This document shows, one piece after another, positions 1 to 7,258 of a stretch of 64,000 bases of DNA. Source of the stretch: Simplicispira metamorpha (GTDB lineage Bacteria; Pseudomonadota; Gammaproteobacteria; Burkholderiales; Burkholderiaceae_C). Numbering within the stretch: the first letter of the stretch is position 1; every line of letters starts with the position of its first letter. The position numbers were made by a program, and so were the translations under genes. The notes under the pieces are model-generated. The model was not told the DNA's origin. It did not search any database and was given only the letters and a program-made list of their open reading frames with translations. The DNA lies in contig NZ_SLXH01000010.1 in NCBI RefSeq assembly GCF_004341365.1, positions 54,616 to 118,615 of the forward strand, read 5' to 3'.

Positions 1-274
1 AGGCGCTGGCTTCGGTGCTGTCGGCCACGGCAGGTTCGGCCATGGCCGCACGCCCGGGTGCGCTGGAGGGGTTGGACTGGGCCAGCGCCGCAGGCGACAG
101 GCTCAGTCGGGTGCCCGGGGTGGCCAGTGGGTTGGGCGCAGGGCTGGTGCGGGGCAGGGCCGCTGTGTTGGCGTTCGGTGTGCCCCGGCGTACCTCCAGC
201 CGCTCGGTGTGCTGGCTGCTTTGCTGGGCCTGGTGCTGAACCTGGAACTGCTGGGTGGACTGGGCGATGCGCAT
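1..274 (-). CDS. uncharacterised protein, N-terminal part (runs off window)
   Basis: Only about the first 91 residues lie in the window. The protein begins MRIAQSTQQFQVQH, and the visible part is rich in Gln, Ser, Ala and Pro. It shows no signal peptide, membrane segment or motif I recognise. The ATG at 274 follows a G-rich stretch that could serve as a ribosome binding site. It lies 93 bp downstream of ftsY on the same strand and may be cotranscribed with it. The reading frame stays open to the window edge, which supports a real gene, but no function can be given. Confidence 0.55.
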   Translation of the reverse strand, partial: MRIAQSTQQFQVQHQAQQSSQHTERLEVRRGTPNANTAALPRTSPAPNPLATPGTRLSLSPAALAQSNPSSAPGRAAMAEPAVADSTEASA

Positions 275-367
275 GGTGAACCCCCGTGAAAGAACGTACC
301 TGTTTATCGGCAGTCCGGGGGGGCTCCTTGAGCGGCCAGCACATGCCGCCGCCCAGTGGCCGGGGTG

Positions 368-1612
368 TCAGGCCAGCAGCGCCTGGGCAAACTCGCGGGC
401 GTTGAAGGTTTCGAGGTCTTCGAGTTTTTCGCCCACGCCGATGAAATACACCGGAATGGGGCGCTCCTGCGCAATGGCGGCCAGCACGCCGCCCTTGGCC
501 GTGCCGTCCAGTTTGGTCACGACCAGGCCGGTCAGGCCCAGCGCATCGTCAAAGGCGCGCACCTGGGCCAGCGCGTTCTGGCCGGTGTTGCCGTCAATCA
601 CCAGCAGCACCTCGTGCGGCGCTGTGCCATCGGCCTTGGTGACCACGCGCTTGATTTTTTGCAGCTCCTGCATCAGGTGCAGCTGCGTGGGCAGGCGCCC
701 GGCGGTATCGACCAGCACCACGTCCTTGCCACGCGCGCGGCCTGCGGTCACGGCGTCAAAGCTGACGGCAGCGGGGTCACCGCCTTCCTGGCTGACGATA
801 TCGACCAGGTTGCGGTCAGCCCACACCCCGAGCTGCTCGCGCGCAGCGGCGCGGAAAGTGTCGGCGGCGGCCAGCAGCACGCTGGCGCCCTCGTGGGCCA
901 GGTGCTTGGTGAGTTTGCCAATCGACGTGGTTTTGCCCGCACCGTTGACGCCCGCCACCATGATCACGGTGGGGGTGTGCTGGCCAATGACCAGGGATTT
1001 TTCCAGCGGCTGGAGCAAATCGGTCAGCGCGTCGGCCAGCAGGCCCTTGACGGCGGCGGGATCGGTGGTTTTAGTGTCTTTGACGCGGCGCTTGAGGTCG
1101 GTCAGCAGCCACTGTGTGGCCTTGACGCCGGTGTCGGCCATGAGCAACGCCTCTTCCAGCTCCTCATACAGCGCGTCGTCGATTTGCGTGCCGGTAAAGA
1201 CGGTGGCAATGCTGGAGCCCGTTTTGCGCAGCCCGGCCTTGAGGCGGTCGAGCCAGCCTTTGCGCTCGGCCGCTGTCGCTGTGGCGGTGGGCGCGGTTGC
1301 CAGCGCTGTGGTCGGTGGGGTGGCAGGGTGCGCCAGTGCGGGCACTGCGGTGGCCGGTTCTGCCGATCCCACCGATGGCGCAGCCACAGGCACGGGCGCT
1401 GCCGCCGTCTTGGCCCCGAAAGGCTTGCGCAGCCAGTCCAGGGCACCGGCCACGGCGCCAGGTGCGGGCGCTGCGCTGGCAGGCGCTGGGGTGGGTGCCG
1501 CGGCTGCGGTGGTGGTTGCCGGGGGCGTGGGCGCTGCGGGCGTGGCCGTGGGCGCGGTCAGCGCATCCGGCACGGGCGGTGGAGGGGGTTTCTTTTTGAA
1601 AAAACTGAACAT
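368..1612 (-). CDS. ftsY: signal recognition particle receptor FtsY
   Basis: GTPase receptor that docks SRP-ribosome complexes at the inner membrane for co-translational insertion. The 414-residue protein starts MFSFFKKKPPPPP. A low-complexity Ala/Pro/Thr-rich N-terminal region of about 115 residues replaces the acidic A domain of enterobacterial FtsY. The helical N domain follows, then the G domain with P-loop GVNGAGKTT (about 221-229), DTAGR (about 302-306) and TKLDG (about 366-370). An upstream in-frame ATG at 1633 is less likely, because family N-termini usually begin MFSFFKKK. It is divergent from the M16 peptidase gene, with only 29 bp between the two starts. Confidence 0.96.
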   Translation of the reverse strand: MFSFFKKKPPPPPVPDALTAPTATPAAPTPPATTTAAAAPTPAPASAAPAPGAVAGALDWLRKPFGAKTAAAPVPVAAPSVGSAEPATAVPALAHPATPPTTALATAPTATATAAERKGWLDRLKAGLRKTGSSIATVFTGTQIDDALYEELEEALLMADTGVKATQWLLTDLKRRVKDTKTTDPAAVKGLLADALTDLLQPLEKSLVIGQHTPTVIMVAGVNGAGKTTSIGKLTKHLAHEGASVLLAAADTFRAAAREQLGVWADRNLVDIVSQEGGDPAAVSFDAVTAGRARGKDVVLVDTAGRLPTQLHLMQELQKIKRVVTKADGTAPHEVLLVIDGNTGQNALAQVRAFDDALGLTGLVVTKLDGTAKGGVLAAIAQERPIPVYFIGVGEKLEDLETFNAREFAQALLA

Positions 1613-1624
1613 TGCAGGGGTTCT

Positions 1625-1630
1625 TAGAAT
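1625..1630 (+). promoter_or_regulatory. putative -10 box for the M16 peptidase operon
   Basis: TAGAAT lies 11 bp before the ATG at 1642, in the short gap divergent from ftsY. No good -35 hexamer is visible at the usual spacing. A transcript starting about 7 nt downstream would have an untranslated leader of only a few bases. Confidence 0.3.
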
Positions 1631-1641
1631 CACTCCATTCT

Positions 1642-3117
1642 ATGAAACGCGCTATCTCCCTCCTGGGCCTGCTGGCCTGCACCGTGGCCGGGGCGCAAGC
1701 TCCGGCGTCCTCAACCTCTGCCAGCGCAGCGCCGTCCGCCCCCACAGCGGCTGCGGCGGTGGACGCGGCCGCTGCTGCGCAGGCCAGCACGGCCTCTGGC
1801 GCGCAGCAGTTCCAGCTGGCCAACGGCATGCAACTGATCGTGCAGCCCGATCGGCGCGCGCCCACGGCGCTGCACATGGTCTGGGTGCGCGTGGGCGCGA
1901 TGGACGAGGTCGATGGCACCTCGGGCGTGGCCCATGTGCTCGAACACATGATGTTCAAGGGCAGCACCAAGCTGGCGCCGGGCGAGTTCTCGCGCCGCGT
2001 GGCGGCCCTGGGCGGCTCGGAAAACGCTTTCACCAGCCTCGATTACACGGGCTACTACCAGCAGATTCCGTCCGACCGGCTGGAGCAGGTCATGCGCCTG
2101 GAGGCCGACCGCTTTGCTCACAATCGCTGGCCCGATGCCGAGTTCCGCAAAGAGATCGAGGTGGTCAAGGAAGAGCGCCGCATGCGCACCGAAGACCAGC
2201 CGCGCGCACTGCTCATCGAGCAGCTCAGCGCCGCCACCTTCACTGCCTCACCGTACCGCCGCCCGGTGGTCGGCTGGATGAGCGACCTGGACGCAATGAC
2301 GCCCGCAGACGTGCGCCAGTTCCACCGCCAGTGGTATGTGCCCGCCAACGCCGCGGTGGTGGTGGTGGGCGATGTGGACGTGCGCAAGGTGCGCGCACTG
2401 GCCGAAAACACCTATGGCCGCATCCCTGCCCGCGCCGTGCCCGTGCGCAAGCCGCGTGCCGAGCCGCCCCAGATGGGCCTGCGCCGCATCACCGTCAAGG
2501 CGCCCGCCGAGCAGGCTTACGTGGCGCTGGCGTTTCGTGCGCCCACGCTGGCACGGGTAGAGGCCCTGACCGACGCCGACCGCGATGCGCTGGCGCTGGT
2601 GGTGCTCTCGGCCGTGCTCAGCGGCTACGACGGTGCCCGCCTGGAGCGCGCCCTGAGCCAGGGCCCCGAGCGCGTGGCCGATAACGTGGGCAGCGGTGCC
2701 TCGGTGGTGGGGCGCGGGCCGGGCATGTTCATGCTGACGGGGGTGCCCGCGCAGGGCAAAACCGCCCAGCAGGTGGAAGACGCCCTGCGCGCCGAAGTGG
2801 CTCGCGTGGCCCGCGAGGGCGTGGGCAGCGCCGAGCTGGAGCGCGTCAAAACCCAGTGGGTGGCCAGCACCGTGTACCAGCGCGACTCGCTGCACGGCCA
2901 GGCCAGTGATCTGGGCAGCAACTGGGTGCAGGGCCTGCCGCTGGACGCCGAAGACCGCCTGCTGACCCTGCTGCGCGCTATCACCCCCGAGCAGGTGCAG
3001 GCCGTGGCCCAGCGCTATTTCGGTGATGACCAACTCACTGTGGCCACCCTAGCGCCCCAGCCCCTGGACCCACAACGCAAGCGTCCGGCTGCCGCCGCAG
3101 GCGCCATGCGCCACTGA
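1642..3117 (+). CDS. M16 family zinc metallopeptidase (catalytic subunit)
   Basis: Secreted pitrilysin-type peptidase of 491 residues. The N-terminus MKRAISLLGLLACTVAGAQA is a signal peptide for the periplasm, followed by an Ala/Ser-rich linker. The inverted zinc motif HVLEH is at about 98-102, and the third ligand is expected in the EERR segment near 177. A second M16 domain fills the C-terminal half. The start at 1642 is preferred over 1612 because it begins the signal peptide. The next gene encodes a partner lacking the zinc motif, the usual arrangement of active plus inactive M16 subunits in proteobacteria. The substrate is unknown. The pair resembles PqqL or mitochondrial-processing-peptidase-like proteins, and nothing nearby suggests PQQ synthesis. 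Confidence 0.9.
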   Translation: MKRAISLLGLLACTVAGAQAPASSTSASAAPSAPTAAAAVDAAAAAQASTASGAQQFQLANGMQLIVQPDRRAPTALHMVWVRVGAMDEVDGTSGVAHVLEHMMFKGSTKLAPGEFSRRVAALGGSENAFTSLDYTGYYQQIPSDRLEQVMRLEADRFAHNRWPDAEFRKEIEVVKEERRMRTEDQPRALLIEQLSAATFTASPYRRPVVGWMSDLDAMTPADVRQFHRQWYVPANAAVVVVGDVDVRKVRALAENTYGRIPARAVPVRKPRAEPPQMGLRRITVKAPAEQAYVALAFRAPTLARVEALTDADRDALALVVLSAVLSGYDGARLERALSQGPERVADNVGSGASVVGRGPGMFMLTGVPAQGKTAQQVEDALRAEVARVAREGVGSAELERVKTQWVASTVYQRDSLHGQASDLGSNWVQGLPLDAEDRLLTLLRAITPEQVQAVAQRYFGDDQLTVATLAPQPLDPQRKRPAAAAGAMRH

Positions 3118-3138
3118 ACACCCCACCGGACTGGTCTG

Positions 3139-4491
3139 ATGATTACTATTAAAAGAGTAGCTGCTCGCGTTTTCCTGGTAAGCGCTGGAGTCGTTTTTTA
3201 TGCCCAATCTGCTTGGGCTTTACTGCCCATACAACACTGGCGCGAGCCCAGTGGTGCGCAGGTTTGGCTGGTTGAGAGCCCGGCCATCCCCATGGTCGAT
3301 GTGCAAATCGACTTTGACGCCGGCAGCCGCCGCGATCCCGCGCCCCAGGCGGGCCTGGCCAGCGCCGTGGCCGGCATGGCCAGCAAAGGTGTGCGCGCTG
3401 TGGGCGATGCGCCCGCGCTCGATGAGAACGCCCTGGGCGAAGCCTGGGCCGACCTGGGCGCCAGCCTGGAAGTCAGTGCCAGCAACGACGCGCTGGCGTT
3501 TTCGCTGCGCTCGCTCACGGTTCCCGATCTGCTGGACAAGGCCGCGCACCTGGCTGCACGCCAATTGGCCGAGCCCGCCTGGCCCGAAGATATCTGGCAG
3601 CGCGAACAAGCCCGCTGGAGCGCCGCCATCCGCGAATCGCGCACCCGACCGGCCACGGTGGCGGGCGAGGCGTTTGCCAGCGCCGTCTATGGCAGCCACC
3701 CCTATGGCCAGCATGTAACGGAAGAATCGCTGGCACGCATCCACGTGGCCGAGATGGCGCAATTCCACAGCCGCTACCTGCAAGCCTGCCGCGCCCGCGT
3801 GGCCATCGTCGGCGCCGTCAACCGTGAGCGCGCCCAAGCGCTGGTGGCCACGCTGCTGGCGCGCCTGCCTGCTGCCGATGCCGCCGCCTGCGCACCGCAG
3901 CCCGCCGTGCCCGAAGTGCAGCCGCTGGCCGCGCCCGTGCAGCAAAACATTGCCTTTGCCTCGGCCCAGGCGCATGTGCTCATGGGCCAGCCCGGCTTTG
4001 CCCGCAGCGACCCGGATTTTCTGGCACTGCTGGTGGGCAACCACATTTTGGGCGGGGGCGGTTTTGTCTCGCGCCTGACCGAAGAAGTGCGCGAAAAGCG
4101 CGGTCTGAGCTACAGCGTGTACAGCGGCTTCAACCCCGGCCTGCACGCGGGCGCCTTTGTCATCAGCCTGCAAACCCGGCCCGACCAGGCCGCGCAGGCG
4201 GTGCAGGTGGCGCGCGAGGTGCTCACCCGCTTTGTGGCCCAGGGCCCCACGCCCGCCGAGCTGCGCGCCGCCAAAGACAACCTCATCGGCGGCTTTGCCC
4301 TGCGCATCGACAGCAACCGCAAGCTGCTGGGCAACGTGGTCAACATTGCCACCAACGGCCTGCCGCTGGACTACCTGGAGCACTGGCGCCAGCGCGTGGA
4401 GGCCGTCACGGTGGCCGACATCCGCGCCGCCATGCAGCGCAAATTGCAGCCCGAGCGCATGGTGACCGTCACCGTGGGCGCCCAGCCATGA
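3139..4491 (+). CDS. M16 family peptidase-like protein (non-catalytic partner)
   Basis: Periplasmic M16 homologue of 450 residues, encoded 21 bp after the catalytic subunit. The HxxEH motif is absent: the aligned region reads DFDAGSRRDP followed by GLASAVAGMASKG. The C-terminal substrate-binding signature is kept, with GGGGFVSRL and EVREKRGLSYSVYS at about 302-335. It probably pairs with the upstream peptidase to close a clam-shell chamber. The signal peptide MITIKRVAARVFLVSAGV, ending near SAWA, is unusual because its codons coincide with a copy of the dispersed TAGCTGCT repeat (3141-3205). The stop overlaps the rsmD start (ATGA), so translation is probably coupled. Confidence 0.88.
   Translation: MITIKRVAARVFLVSAGVVFYAQSAWALLPIQHWREPSGAQVWLVESPAIPMVDVQIDFDAGSRRDPAPQAGLASAVAGMASKGVRAVGDAPALDENALGEAWADLGASLEVSASNDALAFSLRSLTVPDLLDKAAHLAARQLAEPAWPEDIWQREQARWSAAIRESRTRPATVAGEAFASAVYGSHPYGQHVTEESLARIHVAEMAQFHSRYLQACRARVAIVGAVNRERAQALVATLLARLPAADAAACAPQPAVPEVQPLAAPVQQNIAFASAQAHVLMGQPGFARSDPDFLALLVGNHILGGGGFVSRLTEEVREKRGLSYSVYSGFNPGLHAGAFVISLQTRPDQAAQAVQVAREVLTRFVAQGPTPAELRAAKDNLIGGFALRIDSNRKLLGNVVNIATNGLPLDYLEHWRQRVEAVTVADIRAAMQRKLQPERMVTVTVGAQP
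3141..3205 (+). repeat. dispersed 60-bp repeat, copy 1 (inside a signal-peptide coding region)
   Basis: Core TAGCTGCTCGCG with the downstream arm AAGCGCTGGAG and a T-rich tail, in direct orientation. It lies at codons 2-22 of the second M16 peptidase, is read in frame and encodes most of the signal peptide. Confidence 0.7.
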
Positions 4492-5276
4492 GCGCGCGCT
4501 TGAGCCCCGCGCAGGTGGCCGCCGCGCTGCGCCGCGCCAGCACGGCCAGCCCTGGCGCAGCGTCATCCGGGCAGACCTTGCCCGGTCAGCGCCCGCCACG
4601 CGCTGCGCAGGCCCTGGGCGCTGGCACCACCAACAGCGCACCCCAGCGCGGCGCCAAGGCCCCCGCTGCGCCAGCGGCCCCGGCAGGCTCGCCCGCGCTC
4701 CGCAGCGGCGCGGGCGAAATCCGCATCATCGGCGGGCAGTGGAAGCGCACGCGCCTGCCCGTGCCCCATTTGCCCGGCCTGCGCCCCACGCCCGACCGCG
4801 TGCGCGAGACCCTGTTCAACTGGCTGGGCCAGGACTTGTCGGGCTGGCGCTGTCTGGACGCTTTTTCCGGCACCGGTGCGCTGGGGCTGGAGGCGGCCTC
4901 GCGCGGTGCGGCCAGCGTGTGCATGGTCGAGCAAGACGCCGCCCTGGTCGCGCGCTTGCAGGGGCTGTGCCAGCGCTTGCAGGCCAGCGCCGTGCAAGTG
5001 CGCCGGGGCGATGGCGTGGCGCAGTTGCGCCAGTGCGCACCGGCCAGCCTGGACTTGGTGTTCATCGACCCGCCGTTTGATGGCGATTTGTTCCTGCCCG
5101 CATTGCAAGCGGCTGCGGCAGTGCTGGCGCCCCAGGGCCTCATCTACCTGGAGGCGCCCACCGCCTGGGCCGATGCCGAACTGGCGCCACTGGGTCTGGC
5201 ACTGCAACGCCACCTGCGGGCGGGCGCAGTGCATGCCCACCTGCTGCGGCCCATTGCCAAGATCCATCAAATTTGA
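4488..5276 (+). CDS. rsmD: 16S rRNA (guanine966-N2)-methyltransferase RsmD
   Basis: SAM-dependent methylase that modifies G966 of 16S rRNA during 30S assembly. It carries GEIRIIGGQWKRTRLP and RPTPDRVRETLFNWL, the SAM-binding loop DAFSGTGALGLEAASRG (about 124-140) and the catalytic DPPF (about 193-196). At 262 residues it is longer than the usual 190-200 because of an Ala/Pro/Gly-rich extension of about 75 residues before the conserved part. A start closer to residue 75 would be possible, but no ATG is visible there, and the ATGA overlap with the M16 gene supports 4488. Its TGA stop lies in a dispersed repeat copy. Confidence 0.93.
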   Translation: MSARLSPAQVAAALRRASTASPGAASSGQTLPGQRPPRAAQALGAGTTNSAPQRGAKAPAAPAAPAGSPALRSGAGEIRIIGGQWKRTRLPVPHLPGLRPTPDRVRETLFNWLGQDLSGWRCLDAFSGTGALGLEAASRGAASVCMVEQDAALVARLQGLCQRLQASAVQVRRGDGVAQLRQCAPASLDLVFIDPPFDGDLFLPALQAAAAVLAPQGLIYLEAPTAWADAELAPLGLALQRHLRAGAVHAHLLRPIAKIHQI

Positions 5277-5331
5277 TAGCTGCTAGCGCCCGCTGTATGG
5301 GCGTTAGAGCCTGTTTTGACCTGTATTTGGT
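5269..5331 (+). repeat. dispersed 60-bp repeat, copy 2
   Basis: Direct copy with core GATAGCTGCTAGCGC, arm GGGCGTTAGAGCC and tail TGTTTTGACC. It includes the rsmD stop codon (TTTGATAGC) and fills part of the rsmD-coaD gap. The rest of the gap (5332-5495) holds no gene; CATAAT at 5370-5375 is a possible -10 element for coaD. Confidence 0.85.
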
Positions 5332-5495
5332 GGGGTGTGCGTTGGCTTTTTGTGCAGGGGTGTACGCTGCATAATCGCCGCTTTCGCAGCAGCAGTGCAG
5401 CGGCACTGGCAGTGCAGCGTCCCTTACCGTGCCGTAGCAGACCGCCAGGTAGATGGCTGCTGTTTTCTTTGCCCTCTTTTTCAGGAAAAACCGCC

Positions 5496-5993
5496 ATGGC
5501 CCTCGACGTGCATGCCATTTACCCCGGCACCTTTGATCCCATCACCCTGGGCCACGAAGACCTGCTGCGCCGCGCCGCGCAGCTGTTTGGCCGCGTGACG
5601 GTGGCCGTGGCCATGGCACACCACAAAAAAACCCTGTTCAGCCTGGAAGAGCGCATGGACATGGTGCGCCAAGCCCTTCAGGACTGTCCGCAAGTGCAGG
5701 TCGAGCCCTTTGAAGGCCTGGTGACCGAGTTTGCTGCTGCCCGGGGCGCCCAGGCCATGGTGCGTGGCCTGCGCTCGGGCACTGATTTTGACTACGAGGC
5801 CCAGCTGGCCGGCATGAACCGTGCCTTGCAGCCGCAGATCGACACCGTATTCCTCACCCCCGCCAGCCAGTACCAGCACATCAGCAGCACCCTGGTGCGC
5901 GAGATTGCCACGCTGGGCGGCGATGCGGCGCAGTTTGTCTCGCCCGCCGTGTGGGATCGGCTGGTACACAAGTTGCGCGCCAACGCGCGTTGA
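5496..5993 (+). CDS. coaD: phosphopantetheine adenylyltransferase CoaD
   Basis: Fourth-step enzyme of coenzyme A synthesis: 4'-phosphopantetheine plus ATP gives dephospho-CoA. The 165-residue length is typical. Features visible are AIYPGTFDPITLGHEDLL, with the nucleotidyltransferase T/HxGH-type motif near the N-terminus, RGLRSGTDFDYE in the middle, and the SSTLVRE loop near the C-terminus. The ATG at 5496 follows AGGAAAAA at good spacing. Longer readings upstream run through the non-coding repeat and are not used. It is separated from rsmD by a repeat-containing gap, as part of the common rsmD-coaD pair of Burkholderiales. Confidence 0.96.
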   Translation: MALDVHAIYPGTFDPITLGHEDLLRRAAQLFGRVTVAVAMAHHKKTLFSLEERMDMVRQALQDCPQVQVEPFEGLVTEFAAARGAQAMVRGLRSGTDFDYEAQLAGMNRALQPQIDTVFLTPASQYQHISSTLVREIATLGGDAAQFVSPAVWDRLVHKLRANAR

Positions 5994-6042
5994 GTGGAGC
6001 GGCGGAGACGGGCGCCACTGCCTGCGCCTGCCGCCCACGCAC

Positions 6043-6086
6043 AAAAAAGCCGCCGCCCGCAGCACTGCGCGGACGGCGGCTTTTTT
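6043..6086. terminator. bidirectional rho-independent terminator
   Basis: A-run, GCCGCCG stem, loop of about 18 nt, CGGCGGC and T-run. The hairpin separates the convergent coaD and BON-domain genes and can serve both strands. Confidence 0.9.
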
Positions 6087-6097
6087 GCGCGCTGGTG

Positions 6098-6412
6098 TTA
6101 TGGGCGCACCACGATGCTGTTGCGCACCTCACGCACATGCTGGGTGTTGCGGGCAATCGATTCGGCTCGGTCTTTTTCTGCCTGCGACTTGGCAAAACCG
6201 GACAGTTGCACGGTGTTGTTGAGTGTTTCCACGCTGATGGCTGCGGCAGAGACGACGGGGTCTTCGGTCATCTTGGCCTTCACGGCGGCGGTGATGCCAG
6301 CGTCATCCACATAAGAGCCCACAGTTTGCTGGTGGCGGGCTACCGAGCAGCCCGTGGTGACGATGGTGATGCCTGCAAGAGCGGCAAAAGCGATGGCGCG
6401 TACATATTTCAT
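6098..6412 (-). CDS. BON-domain lipoprotein
   Basis: Small envelope protein of 104 residues. It has a lipoprotein signal peptide with Cys22 in VTTGCS, followed by one BON domain (about 35-103) containing GITAAVKAKM, SVETLNNTVQLSGF and a final NSIVV strand. BON domains in OsmY-like proteins are associated with envelope stress and binding at phospholipid surfaces. The gene heads or belongs to a group of three short minus-strand genes (to 7110) that look stress-related. A ribosome binding site (AAGGAAAAAA) precedes the ATG at 6412. The specific role is unknown. Confidence 0.85.
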   Translation of the reverse strand: MKYVRAIAFAALAGITIVTTGCSVARHQQTVGSYVDDAGITAAVKAKMTEDPVVSAAAISVETLNNTVQLSGFAKSQAEKDRAESIARNTQHVREVRNSIVVRP

Positions 6413-6453
6413 GGTTTTTTCCTTGGTGGATGTTGGGGATGGGGCTGTCAGTA

Positions 6454-6897
6454 TCAGGTATTGCTGCCCTGCCGACGCGACAGCAGCAACACTGCGGCCG
6501 TCAGCGCCGCGCCGGTGGCAGCGGCAATCGCCATGGATTTGCCAGGCTGGTTTTTCACGTACTCCGTGGTAGCGGCGGTGCAGTCGTCCATCTGCCTGCG
6601 CAGCACAGCATGCTTTTGCGCGCAGTAGCCAATGCTGCGCGAGGCCAAGGCCTGTGCCTTGGCGGCCAGGTCGCCGATGGCGGGCTCTGCGCTCTCGCGC
6701 AGTCCCTGCACGCTGTGCGCAGCCTTGTCCAAAGACTGGTCGGCGGCGCTGCGGGTGGCTTGGATGGCGCTTTGGGCGCCTTGCAGTGCGCTGTCCGTCA
6801 GGTGGCGCGCGGTATCGGCCAGATGCTGGACGGTATCGCTGGCTTGGGCGCTGGCGCGGGTATCAGTGGAGGGGGTGTTGGTGGGTGTGGTGTTCAT
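6454..6897 (-). CDS. membrane-anchored helical protein, DUF883/ElaB-YqjD-like
   Basis: A 147-residue protein. The first 120 residues are predicted to be largely helical, polar and rich in Ala, Gln, Ser and Asp. A single C-terminal membrane anchor (about 124-143, AIAAATGAALTAAVLLLS) follows, ending in SRRQGSNT. This layout, together with YVKNQPGKSMAIAAATG, matches the DUF883/YqjD type, some members of which associate with ribosomes at the membrane in stationary phase. That role is inferred from the family and is not proven here. It sits between two other small envelope genes, consistent with a stress-responsive group. Confidence 0.75.
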   Translation of the reverse strand: MNTTPTNTPSTDTRASAQASDTVQHLADTARHLTDSALQGAQSAIQATRSAADQSLDKAAHSVQGLRESAEPAIGDLAAKAQALASRSIGYCAQKHAVLRRQMDDCTAATTEYVKNQPGKSMAIAAATGAALTAAVLLLSRRQGSNT

Positions 6898-6945
6898 GGC
6901 GAAAGTCCTGAATGAGAGTGGAGGCTGGTCGGGGTGCGTGACAGA

Positions 6946-7110
6946 TCACCGTCGCTTGATCAGACCGATGACAAAACTCACCACGGCCATGATCACGAAG
7001 ATGAAAAACAAGATCTTGGCGATATCCACAGCCCCGGCGGCAATGCCACCAAAACCGAAAATGGCTGCGATCAAGGCGATGACCAGAAAAACGACGGCGT
7101 AGTGCAACAT
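6946..7110 (-). CDS. DUF1328 small membrane protein
   Basis: A 54-residue hydrophobic protein beginning [20 protein letters not shown], with two membrane segments separated by [12 protein letters not shown], and ending IGLIKRR. This is the typical pattern of the DUF1328/YtjA family, whose function is not established. The ATG at 7110 is chosen over an upstream codon because the family starts M-L-x-Y/W-A. It forms a group with the YqjD-like and BON genes on the same strand. Bases 7111-7258 downstream of the kinase gene show no further gene. Confidence 0.85.
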   Translation of the reverse strand: MLHYAVVFLVIALIAAIFGFGGIAAGAVDIAKILFFIFVIMAVVSFVIGLIKRR

Positions 7111-7258
7111 GCCTGGCTCCTTGTGTGGTGGTGCGCTGTGCAATCGACTGTAGGTGGTGTTGCACCAGGCCGTTGTGGGTGTCAGACGTCCGAAGGCGTC
7201 AGCATCCGGGCCGCACGCATGTAGGACAGCGCTTGACTGCGGATGGCCCAGGGCCTGT

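Noticed and set aside
255..2684. Very long plus-strand reading frame opposite ftsY and in another frame of the M16 gene
   Set aside because: Composition and sequence show no family features; it is the GC-rich shadow of ftsY and the M16 peptidase gene, both with clear motifs.
3220..4641. A 473-codon minus-strand reading frame opposite the second M16 gene
   Set aside because: Gly/His-rich antisense shadow; no motif, no start signal.
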